Below are positions 34,695-46,894 of a stretch of 64,000 bases of DNA, piece by piece. Made by a program: the position numbers and the translations under genes. The stretch covers positions 17,598,901 through 17,662,900 of the forward strand of contig NC_092699.1 of NCBI RefSeq assembly GCF_964275005.1. Reading direction: 5' to 3'. Source of the stretch: Diadema setosum. Taxonomy: Eukaryota > Echinodermata > Echinoidea > Diadematoida > Diadematidae. Below the pieces are notes generated by a model. The model did not search any database. It saw only the letters and a program-made list of their open reading frames with translations, and was not told the DNA's origin. Each line of letters begins with the position of its first letter. Positions within the stretch are counted from its first letter, which is position 1.

Positions 34695-35268
34695 TAATTT
34701 ACCTCTGCCATTTTTACCGCTGCCATTTTTACCTCTGGCATTATTACCTCTGCCATTTTTACCTCTGCCATTTTTACCCTGCCATTTTTACCTCTGCCAT
34801 TTTTACCTCTGCCATTTTTACCTCTGCCATTTTTACCTCTGCCATTTTTACCTCTGCCATTTTTTCCCCTGCCATTTTTACCCCTGCCATTTTTACCTCT
34901 GCCATTTTTACCTCTGCCATTTTTACCTCTGCCATTTTTACCTCTGCCATTTTTACCTCTGCCATTTTTACCTCTGCCATTTTTACCTCTGCCATTTTTA
35001 CCCTGCCATTTTTACCTCTGCCATTTTTACCCCTGCCATTTTTACCTCTGCCATTTTTACCTCTGCCATTTTTACCTCTGCCATTTTTTCCCCTGCCATT
35101 TTTACCCCTGCCATTTTTACCTCTGCCATTTTTACCTCTGCCATTTTTACCTCTGCCATTTTTACCTCTGCCATTTTTACCTCTGCCATTTTTACCTCTG
35201 CCATTTTTACCTCTGCCATTTTTACCTCTGCCATTTTTACCCCTGCCATTTTTACCTCTGCCATTATT
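34695..35268 (-). repeat. 15-bp tandem array, right arm (about 38 units)
   Basis: The same unit as the left arm, inverted (TACCTCTGCCATTTT on the plus strand). A rare variant with CCATTTTTTCCCC occurs at about 34857 and again at about 35081, and a 14-bp short unit (TACCCTGCC) at about 34777 and about 35001. This shows that a 224-bp block of 15 units was duplicated within the arm. Confidence 0.97.
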
Positions 35269-35289
35269 ACACCGAACCCTCTAGGAGAT

Positions 35290-36173
35290 GGGCAAGCACT
35301 TCAGTTATCTTTAGTAAAGCAATAATCCTGATAGATGAAGAAAATTACAAGGAATATTATTCATTTGAATTTTTGTTTATCAAATACAACGCATATTGTT
35401 AATTCCTTTGACCTCCTACTGAGAATTGCATCAACCAACAGGGGTTTTCTGAGTTAGGCCTATAAAATCATTTATGCCTTCTTGAGTCAGTATACATTGT
35501 GCTGGTTTTATAGTACATAGAAAATGACTTCAATTTTCTTTTTTTTTTTTTTTTTTTTAAGTGAAAATAATTGTTGCGTGATTTCAAGGAAACCAAATTG
35601 TTCGTATCACCAAACAAAGTTTAACAAGCTTAACGAGACATTAACAAAGGTGTCATGTTTTGGAAGTCTGGACGTGCAGGTTTGAATTCAGGTAACAACA
35701 ACAAGAACAACAAAGAAAAAGAAGAAGCTAATTGTAGAGATTGATAGCAAGGTCTAGGTAGGACAATATAGTCAGCCACTAGCTCGATACAAAGATGTAC
35801 AGGTTGATATGCGTAAGGAATTCACTACAGTTCAGAGGAATTGAAAGAATGAGTCTGAAGTCTGCATGGGTATTTCATAAGCCCGATGTGTGAGCACAAA
35901 CACGAAGTAACAACAAACTTTCCACATAATGAGCTCGGTTATAGCGCCCTCTTACATCATAGCCACGGTACTTTTGAGGTACGGTAAACGATCGAAAAAA
36001 AAAAAGAAAAGAAAAAGAAGATCGATAGGTAGTATAATTATAATAATAATATTACAGTTTGATTATGATTGAGATGCTTGAATTCGGTCTTCCTAGGCAC
36101 TGACGGTGTGTGTCATCAAAATAATATTTTATCTGTAATACATGGTAAAATACAAATGGAAGAATAGAGCATT
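35290..36173. other. Intergenic AT-rich DNA
   Basis: Only a T-run at about 35540 and an A-rich run at about 35996-36020 stand out. No gene recognised. Confidence 0.5.
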
Positions 36174-36849
36174 GCTCTCTTAATTTCTAGGATTTATTTT
36201 TAAGTCCTAAGGATTTATTTCTTTAAGTCCTAGCGGACTGTAGATACGGACAAAACCTTAGGACTTAAAAGTAAGTCTTAGCTAGGATTTAAAAATTTAA
36301 GTCTATGTTCGACTTAAATTTCAAGTCTATAGGATTTATTTTTTAAGTCTTATTAGATTACATTTAAATCTTTCTTAGACTTGTTTTTAGAATAAATCCA
36401 GCTTGGATTTAAACGATAAAAGACTTATTTTAAGCCTTCCTTGGATTTATTTCAAATAAATCCATCATGGATTTAAACTCAGACTACTGAAAATGACAGC
36501 CAATTGATGCACTTTCTTCACATGTAAAGGTCTATTTATTTTAACAAAATCAAACTGATGCATTTTTCACAAACATCGATAAGTTACAAAATATAGAGAT
36601 GATTGTCATACACATGTAGGCTCCAGAAAAAAATGAAATACGACATGATGAAAACAGAGCATATTTTGCAATAGTCTCAGATGGTCACATCTTCACATTC
36701 ATGTTACTGATGCTTCTTTCACTGTGTTCTGTAAACAAGTTACTAGACGACTGGAACCTTCATTGCCAAATAGATTACTTTTTTCACTTTTTTTTTTTAA
36801 ATCTTGCAAGATGACTCCATACGACTTGATTCACTTTCATTTTATGTAT

Positions 36850-37820
36850 TTCTTTCCCTGGTGAGCATCGTTAAGTCGTAAGATGGAAACTATGAACAAA
36901 TGTAAGATTATATATGAATTCTAATAACTTAAATTTTAGAAATGATGCTGTGTAATAAACAATACAGCCTCCATTAAGTTGACGTTTAGATTTACACGCT
37001 TTGTACGTCCCATGCATGCAATTTAAAGAATTATTTGATTTTTTGGAATGATGCATAGTATAAATTTAATCAAGAGGGAAGTAAAGGCCAAAATTAGTGT
37101 AATCAAATTAGAAAAGAGAAGAAATTTCCCTACACAGAATGGTGTAAAGACTATGAAAATCAGCTACGAAATAAGGAAGATATGCCTCTTTTCAATTTCA
37201 CACATTTCCAGAAAACAGATCTTGTCCAGTCTTTATGAACGTCCACATGAGGGAATTGATGATGTCATTCCTTCAAAATTTTTACACTTTCCACCTGCAT
37301 GTATTTGCATATTCATACGGACTAGTCAAGAAATGTTTTCTGAAAACGTGTTACATTTCCTTATTTCTTACCAGACTTCCCTAATTTTTCCACTATTCCG
37401 TAGGGAAAATTTACAATTGAATCCAAACTGTATTACATATAACAGTAGGGAGCAAGATCTATGTAAACTCTGAAGTAAATTCACCTTAAAACATTAAGAA
37501 GCTCAAATAACAGTTAACATTCTAAACTTACTTCTAAAATTCCTTGAATATCGATTGTCTGAAATGGATTTACATAAGTACATTTCCATACTGCATTTTG
37601 GTAGACAAAATGTTTGACAAAAGAATATACAAATTCCTGCTTAATCTATTGATATTTAAGAATCAATCTCAACTGATGACAGGGAACCATCTCAAGAGAC
37701 TGTTCAAGTGAGATGGACCACTAGTTTCTTAATTACTTTGATGTCATATCTCGTAACAAAGCACTATGTTGAAGTGATGCAATCTGAATTTTTAACTAGA
37801 ATTATCACTCATTGTGATTA
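36850..37820. other. Left interior of the 7.9-kb element, no gene assigned
   Basis: The 141-codon plus-strand frame at 37048-37473 looks fortuitous: its codons are AT-biased, and the segment has inverted-repeat character (GAGGGAAGTAAAGGCCAAAA near the left, CCTTATTTCTTACCAGACTTCC near the right). Confidence 0.4.
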
Positions 37821-37894
37821 ATATACCCCCACCCACAATTGAGGGAATTAGCTCAACCAGGATTATTTTTTCTTACTTTTTAATAAAGAAAAAA

Positions 37895-39070
37895 AATACC
37901 ATGGCAATGCACTGTTCCACCTCTCAAATCAATTGCTCAAAAACTGAGTGAGCAAGATAGATAAACTGACGATTTCTATGGTTTTTACTAAAAATTGTGT
38001 AACCATGGCAACACAATGTTGGACATTAAGAAAAAAATGAAGTTTGCACAACTATAGGCCCTATATCAGAGCCGTCATATGTGCCAAATTTCAAGCTAAA
38101 TGCTAAAAGGGTGAGGGGTTTAGTTGAATTCACATTAGTGTATCATTTTCATGCAAAATATACTGTTACCATGGCAACACATTTTCCACACTGACAAAAG
38201 ATTTTTTGCACATCTAGGTAATGTAGAGGTAACATGTGCCAAATTTGAAGCCAAAATGCTCTAAACAGAGACAGGAGAATCGAAATGTTTGTATGATTTT
38301 CATGGAATATGCACCGTTACCATGGCAACAGATTGTTTAATGATGAAATATGAAGTTTGCATATTTCTGAACTACAATGGTTGCATGTGCCAAATTTCAA
38401 GCCAAATGCTCAAAGACTGAGGGAGTTACCTGAATCCAAAATATTTTTGTATGATTTTCATTCAAACTATGTTGTTACCATGGCAACACAATGATCAACA
38501 ATGACGAAAGGTTAAGTTTGCACATGTACGTACCATAGTGGTCAGGTGTGCCAAATTTCAAGCTAAATGCTCAAAGACTGAGGTTGTTACATGAATCCAC
38601 AATATCTTTGTATGTATTTTAGTGAAAAGATGCTGTTACCATGGCAACGCATTGTTCACCGTTGATGAAAGATTAAGTTTGCACATCTATATGCTAAAGT
38701 TGTTGCATGTGCCAAATGTCAAGCCAATTACTCAAAGAGTGAGGGAGTTAACTGAATCCACAATATTTTTGTATGATTTTCATTCAAAATATGCCGTTAC
38801 CATGGCAACACATTGATCGACACTTACGAAAGAATACGTTTACACATTTACATACCACAGTGGTCTTTTGTGCCAAATTTCTAGCTAAATGCTCGAAGAC
38901 TAAAGGAAGTTAGCTGAATTCACAATATTTTTGTATGTTTTTTTTTGGTTTAAAAAAAGCTGTTACCATGGCAACGCATTGCTCACCACATTGTTTCCAT
39001 ATCTATATACCATAGTGGTCATGTGTGCCAAATTTCAAGTCAAATGCTCTAAATTTGTTTAAGGTGCCCA
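37895..39070 (+). repeat. 160-bp tandem array with RFX X-box palindromes
   Basis: About seven to eight units containing GCCAAATTTCAAGCCAAATG, CTCAAAGACTGAGGGAGTTA and GTTACCATGGCAACAC. The palindrome GTTACCATGGCAAC (one copy GTAACC) starts at 37999, 38165, 38316, 38474, 38635, 38796 and 38962, with spacing 151-166 bp. Units are 80-90% alike by eye. The motif matches the consensus of RFX-family sites (GTNRCCnnRGYAAC). Confidence 0.9.
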
Positions 39071-39469
39071 TCTGAATCTATCCTTCCTCGTGGGTTCAAG
39101 CACATACTTTGGCTGGAAAACCAAAGTTTATTTCTTTATAAATAGAGAGTTTCATATTAAAGTGTTTAGCCACAATGTCATAATGAAAATAGCAACAAAT
39201 CAGCGCTCAATAAATGTGATGGACAATGGCTCAACAACACTGTGGGAGTGATGAAAATTAGGTAATCGTTGAATAATTACAAAATTGTTCAGGGAACTTA
39301 AACTTTCTTCTTTCAATTTAAATCAATGCGGATCTGGCATTACTTTTTTTTTTTTTTCATCATCAACCAGACATAATATACAGAAAACAAGCCAAAGATG
39401 AACAATAAATAAATTGAAACTGGACATGTATAAAAACTTGAAATATTGTTTAAATGTTCACGTAGCAAT

Positions 39470-39850
39470 GCAAATGCAAAAGTGAGGCACACACATACAT
39501 GATAGCACCTCTAAAGGAAACATTGCGGCATTAACTTTCCTTATTGTGTTATTTTCATTTAAAAATGCACACAAAAAAAAATTACAAGGAAACTTTACTA
39601 CAACCAGGGCATGACAGACATGCTTCTTGTGTGCATGGATTTGTAGCTCAATATAAATGGAAAAGTGAGGCACACATAACATAACTCAATATCCATGAGT
39701 CAAACATTATGCATGATAGTATCTTCAAAGGAAACATTGCAGCATTTTACCTGTGTTACTTTGATTTAAGAATTCACCGAAAATTAAGAAGACTTTGCTG
39801 CACATCAGGGCAAGTCAGATAGGCTTCTTGTGTGCATGGGTTTGTGGCAC
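39470..39850. repeat. About 200-bp imperfect tandem duplication
   Basis: AAAAGTGAGGCACACA, GATAGCACCTCTAAAGGAAA, CATTGC, and GCTTCTTGTGTGCATGG occur twice, about 190-230 bp apart. The second copy overlaps the 3' part of the minus-strand exon-like segment at 39.8-40.07 kb. Confidence 0.75.
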
Positions 39851-39894
39851 AATGTCGGAAAATCTTACTAGCATCATACACTGACGTGTTCTTG

Positions 39895-40072
39895 AAGTTC
39901 GTGGCTAATGCCCAGAACGAAGCCCTCACTCGGGATTGTAGCAGTACATGAATATGCCGCCACAAAATCAAAGAATGCTTCAAGCACCCAAGCATATTTG
40001 ACGATGAAGACACAGTGGGCTTTAAAGAGTCTGTCAAATTCTTGCTTCCGGTCATCTCCAGCCTGGACTTAG
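39895..40072 (-). pseudogene. Exon-like fragment of the unknown element gene
   Basis: After a TAAGTCCAG acceptor-like site, the minus strand reads DDRKQEFDRLFKAHCVFIVK and then YAWVLEAFFDFVAAY, CTATIPSEGFVLGISHELQ, ending at a stop near 39893. The amphipathic, well-mixed composition looks like real protein, unlike neighbouring frames. I do not recognise the family. It could be the C-terminal part of a transposase or an accessory protein, but this is inference from location only. Confidence 0.4.
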
Positions 40073-40144
40073 TATGGTCTTGTCCAGGATGAGAAAATAC
40101 TGGATGTACGTCTAGTCACTCCCTTATCTGACTAAGCAGGGCTG

Positions 40145-40335
40145 GCTGAAGGTGGCATCTTTAGCATCACTGAACTTTGCGCTTCTCGCTCGTGATGTAT
40201 ACGTTTCGCGCGGATCAACTTGGCGTTTCCTGTTTGTTAGGGCTTTCAGGTGGGAGAATCTCCAGATCAGAAGATGCTTGGGGCTGGGGTTGGAGTCTCT
40301 GCATCAGCAATGCCATGAACATTGGTTCCTACCTG
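40145..40335 (-). pseudogene. Exon-like fragment of the unknown element gene, frame-disrupted
   Basis: Acceptor-like CTTTTCAG, then VGTNVHGIADAETPTPAPSI before a stop. The adjacent frame continues as RFSHLKALTNRKRQVDPRET and DAKDATFSQPCLVR. The switch of frame suggests a frameshift in a decayed exon, or a mis-drawn boundary. No recognised domain. Confidence 0.3.
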
Positions 40336-41184
40336 AAAAGAGATTAAACATGTATAGCAGTACTGATATTTCGAACTAAATTTCACTTGAATCGTTTGAG
40401 CAAATGACAAAGGCTGCAATTATTATCAAATAAACTTTGCATCACATAGAGGGAAGTTAAGTTCTCAGTGAGAGGGCACTCTGGAGGGAAAAAAATATTA
40501 AAATATAATTTTACATATTGATCTTAAATACAATGTACTAATAACATATTCATCACATAACTTTTAGTTTGTGATGTACAAGTAAATATTTCTGATATAT
40601 TTCGGAACATATTATTTTAAAACATTTTGTCTCACTGATCTGGTAAACCTCAAAGCCTTGAAAAAAATTCCCAGAAATCAGATTACTTTTTGCCATCATC
40701 GGGGTGGGGCCTACTTGATATTTACATGTTCCAGACTCATAAGATATTTGATGTACATATTATTACAAATCAATAGAAGTCAGCATGCATTTTTAATCCG
40801 TAATTTAATGAATTTAAAAGAAAACTGTCAAAACACGGTAGATACCCCTTCACAATACTCATTGCTGAATGTTCTAAAGTTTGTTTGAGAAGAATCGCTT
40901 CAAAAACACTGATATATCAGAGAAGAAAACTTTGCATTTCTCACGACAGCATGAGAAATTCAGATTTTTAAATTCCACCTGTTACTGAGTACATGCAGAT
41001 TCTACACGAGTCTTGCTTTGTAAGATACGAAGCTCAAATATTCTTCTCTAAACATGAGCTGGTACTTAGAAGCCCAATGAAACATGCATATTGATAATTC
41101 TCAAAATTGGAAGCTCAGTGATTTGATCATGAACTGATTTCAAGTCTATAAACATTAAGCATATACATATACTGTACTTACAGG

Positions 41185-41290
41185 CACATAGTCATTCTGC
41201 ACCAGGTACTGCTGGGCATCCCTCGGGAGCATAAGAGGTCCTCTCCCTTTCTTCTACATGGGGATGTTGGGTCTGTGAAGCATCGCTGCA
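41185..41290 (-). pseudogene. Exon-like fragment of the unknown element gene
   Basis: The minus strand reads KKGRGPLMLPRDAQQYLVQN then DYVP, directly before a perfect GTAAGT donor. Acceptor candidates are a CCCATGTAG just upstream or CTTGCAG further back, which gives another frame (ERTSYAPEGC). Composition is protein-like but the frame choice is uncertain. Confidence 0.35.
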
Positions 41291-41639
41291 AGTAGTGACA
41301 TTCCACAAAATTCCTATAGAATGGAACACAATACAATTTTTTTTTTCAACTTTAAGTATTTCACCCATTCTCTTTAACATATTAGATATGACGTATTGTA
41401 TCAGCTCTGACAATCCCTAACATTCAGTTTTCGACTTATTATCAATATCAGTCTATGAAGAGCAAACTCGTGCACATTCACTTTCCTGAAATGTGTAATA
41501 GCAATGAAGCATAAACAAATGAGTAAGTTTTACTCTTACACTTTGGACAGAAATTGTTCCAGTAATTATAATCAATGCCACAAGATCTATGAGGATTGGC
41601 GGAAGGACTTACTGTCTCCATCCATGTCTTCACATCTTC

Positions 41640-41768
41640 TTACGATGTCTTGCAACTAAGGGTGGTTTCGCTTGGCAAGTGCAAGATTCTATTGACATAA
41701 AATGGCCCCCATCTGTTCACCATCTCCTGCACTTTTCTCGGTACAACTGGGCAAAGTCCGCATTGATC
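41640..41768 (-). pseudogene. Exon-like fragment of the unknown element gene (CxxC motif)
   Basis: A strong acceptor (TTTATTTTCAG) precedes QCGLCPVVPRKVQEMVNRWG, then PFYVNRILHLPSETTLSCKT, with a GTAAGA donor at the end. CGLC could be part of a zinc-binding site. The alternative frame at its start, INADFAQLYREK, also looks protein-like, so a frameshift is possible. Confidence 0.4.
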
Positions 41769-44480
41769 TGAAAATAAACACAAAAACTGTGAAATATCAG
41801 TGATAAGGAAGTGGAAAATGAAAAACAGAAACGCTTGACAAAAAAAAAAGGAAGAAAACAAATATGCTTCGGGGTATAAACGGTCGTCATAGCCACACTT
41901 CTAGATTTTTATGTAATTAATTATTTCTTATTGGTCTCAAGGGTTGTATTTCATGCTGGAGGAAAAAATGAGACCGATATCTCTGATTTTTATTTCAGAT
42001 GTTATCGTTAAAATCAATTTTTAGAAATACCAGGGATGTCTTGCATATCTAAACACCAAGAAGGGATAGTCCTGACAGAGTACTCCTTGGAGTACAAATT
42101 ATACAAATAACAGGTAATTTTCATTCCCTTTATCTTAAAAAATATTAAAAGTAAAAAATAAAAAAAGGCCTCATATATTGTAAAACTTCACTACATTCTC
42201 TCACTGGTGTATGTGATGCTTAATGCATACATCTCAGCCAGAAGTGTAGATCTGTAGAATTTTTAAGTCTAGATCCTTCTACTCAAACACAGATCACCAC
42301 ATTGATTATGCTACAAAGAGAAAGACTGGAGTAGATTACCTTTATCCAGGTGCGAAATCTTGTTCCATTGCACGAGTTAATTCCATACATTATTTGTTTC
42401 ATACAACGCCTTCAACAATAACACTAACAGACTTACTAGTTCAAGAAAGAGTCTTGAATTCAGTGCAGAAATGGCAACCATAAGGCCTAGGTGTCCAGGC
42501 CTACTACTGAGTGGTAGTAATAATAGTAGAAGTATTTTCATGGAATGCAAATCAGTAGCACATTCACATTACATACACATGTACGCAGCCGAGTGCAAGT
42601 AGCATTGAAGTTGATTATTCCAGTAAAATGAGTGACATGATGCACGCTTGATAGTAAGAGTGTTGAGTGCACACACCAAAGGTAATTGTTCATTTTGACA
42701 TCAGACTCAGTAGACCTAGTCATGCAGTGGAACAGAAACTGTTTATTAATTGTAGACCCCCTATTTTAATATGGGAGTCAATAGAAATTGGTGATGTCAG
42801 CCAATATGGCCCATGCGATAGAAGTTTTTAAAGTTCAGAGCTTGACGCCACTGCACTGGCATTGCAACATTGGCGCCCTAAACCCTGGGGCGCTCATCAC
42901 ACAGGGGGCTTCGTGTTTGGGCTGGTCGCAGTTCTATTGTAGCGCCCATAGGCCTATAGGGTCTACGTACTATTGGTGGCCTAAACACAACGTTAAAAAT
43001 AAAACCCATCTAACAGCATATGCCCTACATTTTATCACAGCATAGGGCATGATAAGGCCTAGAACTGTGCCTTTCTACGTAGAAATTGATAAATTAAACC
43101 TTACAAGAGTGTAGGAAGGGGTGAACTGACACTAACTTGTTACTGTTACTCAGTGTTAGACGACAGTTAGGCCTACGCTACAGTAACTATACACAGCCCA
43201 GTCGCCGCGCGTAGCGTATTAACAGCGTCTGGTCGGGCTAACGCTACAGTAGCCTGTTATGCCCATAGCTTTACCTTTCAGTCAAGACACCAACATCGTA
43301 AATCATTAGGTAGAATGGGCGCTTTATAAGAGTCCCTGTATTATTACACTTGTACTTGCAGTTTCACCGAAATAGAGCCCCCACAATACTAGTATAACGT
43401 TAGCCTTCATGTAACTTGTTACAATGTTTGGATAGACACACTACTAATTAGCCATGAACAGCTAACGTTAGCACTGGCGCTTCAGGGATGGACAGCGCTG
43501 TATAGACCCTACAGCGGCAAGGCTCAAACTCGCCAAAAATGTAGGGCGGTTAGTGCACATCTTAACATCTTTTATCTTTGGTTACTGAGTCCCAGAGTTA
43601 TCAAACACATTCTTAAGCATTCATACAGTAATATGCTCACCTTTAAGCAACTTGGTCAAGCTTCCGTCAGATCATGCCCTCAAAAAACTCCGGCCTGCAT
43701 GACTTCTGCCTTCAAGACCAACTCAACTGTTCGAGTCAATAGCGTTTGTTTGCAAACATGGTAGGTACAAGTACATACACATATTGTGCACTGAATGTGT
43801 GTGTGTGACTCGACTACGCTATCTAGCATCGCATGAAGCAAAGTGACGGCCAGCGCCAATTCCGGTTTTAGGCGGTTCAAGATAGCGCATGACGTCATTT
43901 ACAAGTCATCTGATTGGCTGAAAGTTTAAGTCCTTGTTAGATTTAGATTGCGAACAGCTTCGACACTCAAATTTTAATCGAAGCCACCTAAAATAAGTCT
44001 TAAAGACTTAAAATATTTTAAGTCGTAAGAAAGATTTAAAATTTAAGTCCTAGAAATTAAGAGAGTGAGTATTTCACTTGTGTCATAAAGGAATATAAAC
44101 AAAGAACATGGAAAATATTTACAAGATCACTGTAATAATGTAACAAGTATATAGGACTTTACATATCACACTACTTTTCCGACACCCTTTTCCAGTTGGA
44201 TAGGATTTTGATGTCATCTTACATTATCATCGGGATTATCGGGATATAACGTCATTATGGTGTTTCACTCTTTGTTGGATGGGAAAATAACCTGCATTCA
44301 TATTAGATAGACGTTTAAATTTCTGTCCCTCTCTCTTTCTCTCTCTCTCTTCGTCTATGACGTTTGTGTCTTTCAAGGGTACATCATTCCATTCATTTTT
44401 GTTCTTCTCCGCCTCTCTCCTGATTTTTCCCTTTAAGAGTGGAAGCTATTATTCATAATGAAACAGTTACTATGAATAGG

Positions 44481-45131
44481 TTAAAGGGATGGTACAGTAT
44501 TGGTGGAGGCGAGGATTAGGCTTTCAACTTTTTGTGAGATACCAAGAAACGACTTATGAAATAGAACAGATCATACCATTCTAAGACGAATTCAAGGTTT
44601 ATTCGATGAAAATCGGGTTTGTAATGGCTGAGATATCCATAAACAAAGTAAAATAAAGCTGGTCACTCATTAGTTTGTTTGTTTTATTCTCCTTCCCCAT
44701 CTCGGAATATCGCTCTTGAACAAGATCTGATTTGTATAGATATGGTAACCTAATGTTCTGCCTTTTTTGTTCTTTTTTACAATTCCTATACACTGTTCAG
44801 TGATTGTGTTATTCTAATCAAATTAATTGTTGTAAATAGTGTGATTCTGTATAATCTTTTTCAATAAAACATAAAAAAAGAAACACATTCCAGAGAGATA
44901 CAAAAAAAAAAGTAAAATAAAGCGATCATACTAAAAGGTGGGTCCCACCTTTTAGGATTGCTCTATTTTGCATGTCTCGGCCATTGCAAAACCTATTTTC
45001 ATCAAATAAACGTTGAATTCCTCTTGAAATTACATGCTCTTTCATATTTCATAAGGGTTTTCTCATTATCTTGCCCAAAAATGTTAGAAACCTGAAGTTA
45101 GGTCTCAACCAAAACTATACGATCCCTTTAA
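44481..45131. mobile_element. MITE, TTAAAGGGATnGTA family (copy 1)
   Basis: Left TTAAAGGGATGGTACAGTAT pairs with the complement of the right end TTAAAGGGATCGTATAGTTT; the inner segments (AAACGACTTATGAAATAGAA, CTCTTTCATATTTCATAAGG) also pair, so the element is largely foldback. Copies at 52265-52660 and 57898-58290. Confidence 0.8.
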
Positions 45132-45174
45132 CGAAGTCAACAAAGAGTACGTACCAATGTATAATGACACAATA

Positions 45175-45524
45175 TTAAAGGACAAGTTCATCTTCATATA
45201 CATGTGGATTGAGTGAATGCGGCAATATCAGTAGAACACATCAGTGAATGTTTTGGGAAAATCTGACAATCCGTTCAAAAGTGATGAAATTTTAAAGTAT
45301 CTGCGTAGTCACTGCTGGATGAGAAGACTACTATACAATGAATGATGTCACATGCGTACAACAATATAAGGAAAATAAAAAGAGAATTTCACAAAACTTC
45401 ACTAAAAGTTGTAGATTTCCTCGACTTGTCACTGACGTATTTTCCTCAAACTCTCAATGGTGTGTTCTGCTAATATTGCTGCATTCACTCAATCCACATG
45501 TCTGTGAAGGTGGACTTGTCCTTC
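45175..45524. mobile_element. MITE, TTAAAGGACAAGTTCACCTT family (copy 2)
   Basis: Left TTAAAGGACAAGTTCATCTT and right complement AAGGACAAGTCCACCTTCAC. The inner ATGTGGATTGAGTGAATGCG/GCATTCACTCAATCCACAT pair is nearly perfect. It lacks the insert present in copy 1. Confidence 0.85.
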
Positions 45525-46787
45525 AGCTCTGCTCTCTTTCTTCGTTCTTTGCGTGCTTTGAAAGCATTCATTCTGAGCCATGAGTATAGCTTCTCCTCTC
45601 CTCTTTCTGTTTCTCTCTATCCCTCTTTCTATCAATATATTTTCAGCTAGTTTGCCCCTTCTGTCCGTCTGACTGGAGCGAATCAAATCAGATTGAATTT
45701 TGTTATTTAGGCTCTAATGTACGATATGGAAATTTATACGTGTACATGATTGTCTCTTCTCTCTATTATACCAATGCATTTCTTTGATGGAATATATTCT
45801 GTGTCACAGTCCCCTTCTACGTACACGTTTACTTGTACCGTACTGAGGGTGGTTTCATCATTAAATAGTTAGCTACATCATGTATTCACCCACAAATCTT
45901 GTTTATAGTCATTATTATCATGACACGATATGATGTATCGAACGATTTCTTATCTTTTATTTGTTCAGTGTTTTATTGATAATTACGATGAATCAAATGT
46001 GATATTATATTGATCTTTATTATGTGATATTGAGTGACACAGTCATGAGGGCTCAACCCCCCCCCCCCCCCGCCCCGGGTAATAGTAAACTATACTTTAC
46101 TTTTGTGAGCACTGGCCCATGTGTCACTCCATCAATTTTATACATGTATATACCCTGATGTATGTTACATGACATCATGTATATCGCAATTGTATGGCAA
46201 AATAAATGAATGAATAAATAAATAAACAAATAAATAAGTAAATCAACAATAATGATAATAACTCGTCAGAATAGCAGGAAAGGTGGTGACAGTAATTTAT
46301 AGCACGACAAAATACAACTTGAAGTGAATTTCTGCTTCACGTCCATGTTTCTGCTAATCTGAATAAACGATAGTAAAATCAGACGAAGGTTGACGAAAAA
46401 GTTGAACAAGAGCATCCAATTCTCACTGATCCACGAAGTAGGCCTGTGCATCTTTTTGTGTTATAAAATGGGCCAGTATTCGGTAAATTTATGACTTTCA
46501 ATGTACAACCATTTTCTCCATCATTGTGTCTGATACACCTACTGCACTATAGACTTGAGCCACTAAGTGCGTTCGGATTTTACCGGATGTATGACTCAGT
46601 GTGGATCAGTAAAAATCAATGCATGACAATTGACCAATCAGATTGCAGAGATTCTAAAGCCCATTTTATAATACGTTTATAATGATCCTTCATTTTGACA
46701 TGGCTTCACAGCCTAATATTGCGTGATTATATTTTGATACTGAGAACATGTATATTACTTTTTCAAAGTACTGAGTGTTTAATATAC

Positions 46788-46844
<57 letters not shown>

Positions 46845-46894
46845 TATATGACTCCTAAAACCATGTGGTGGCAGCAAACCAAATCTTAGACAAA

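Larger units (their letters stand above)
32573..35282. mobile_element. Foldback (TU-like) transposon with 15-bp-repeat inverted ends
   Basis: Two arrays of the 15-bp unit GGTAAAAATGGCAGA stand in opposite orientation (32587-32805 plus; 34695-35268 minus) around about 1.9 kb of unrelated AT-rich DNA. The outer ends GGTGCCAGGTAAAAATGGCA and the complement GGTTCGGTGTAATAATGGCA also pair. CTAGGA lies outside both ends (32575-32580 and 35281-35286), within imperfect 8-bp repeats. Foldback elements, including sea-urchin TU elements as I recall them, have inverted repeats of short tandem units with 8-bp duplications. No transposase is visible. Confidence 0.75.
36174..44066 (-). mobile_element. 7.9-kb inverted-repeat-bounded element with degenerate unknown gene
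   Basis: Ends CTCTCTTAATTTCTAGGATT (36175) and, from 44065 inward on the other strand, CTCTCTTAATTTCTAGGACT. Beyond this, about 250 bp (left) and 120 bp (right) of subterminal AAGTC/GGATTTA motifs continue. The interior has minus-strand exon-like segments, an X-box array, a 200-bp duplicated segment and a CpG-richer stretch at 43.2-43.9 kb that could hold the gene's start. The right end extended by two bases begins CACTCTCTT, which would suit a CACTA-type terminus, but the left end reads TG there and no target duplication was found. Superfamily unknown. Confidence 0.65.

Noticed and set aside
34774..35264. Long minus-strand MAEVK-repeat frames
   Set aside because: Same cause as the left arm: a 15-bp satellite in the foldback arm, not a repeat protein gene.
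37048..37473. 141-codon plus-strand frame
   Set aside because: Longest unassigned frame on the plus strand, but AT-driven composition, no recognisable domain, and it sits in inverted-repeat DNA within a mobile element.
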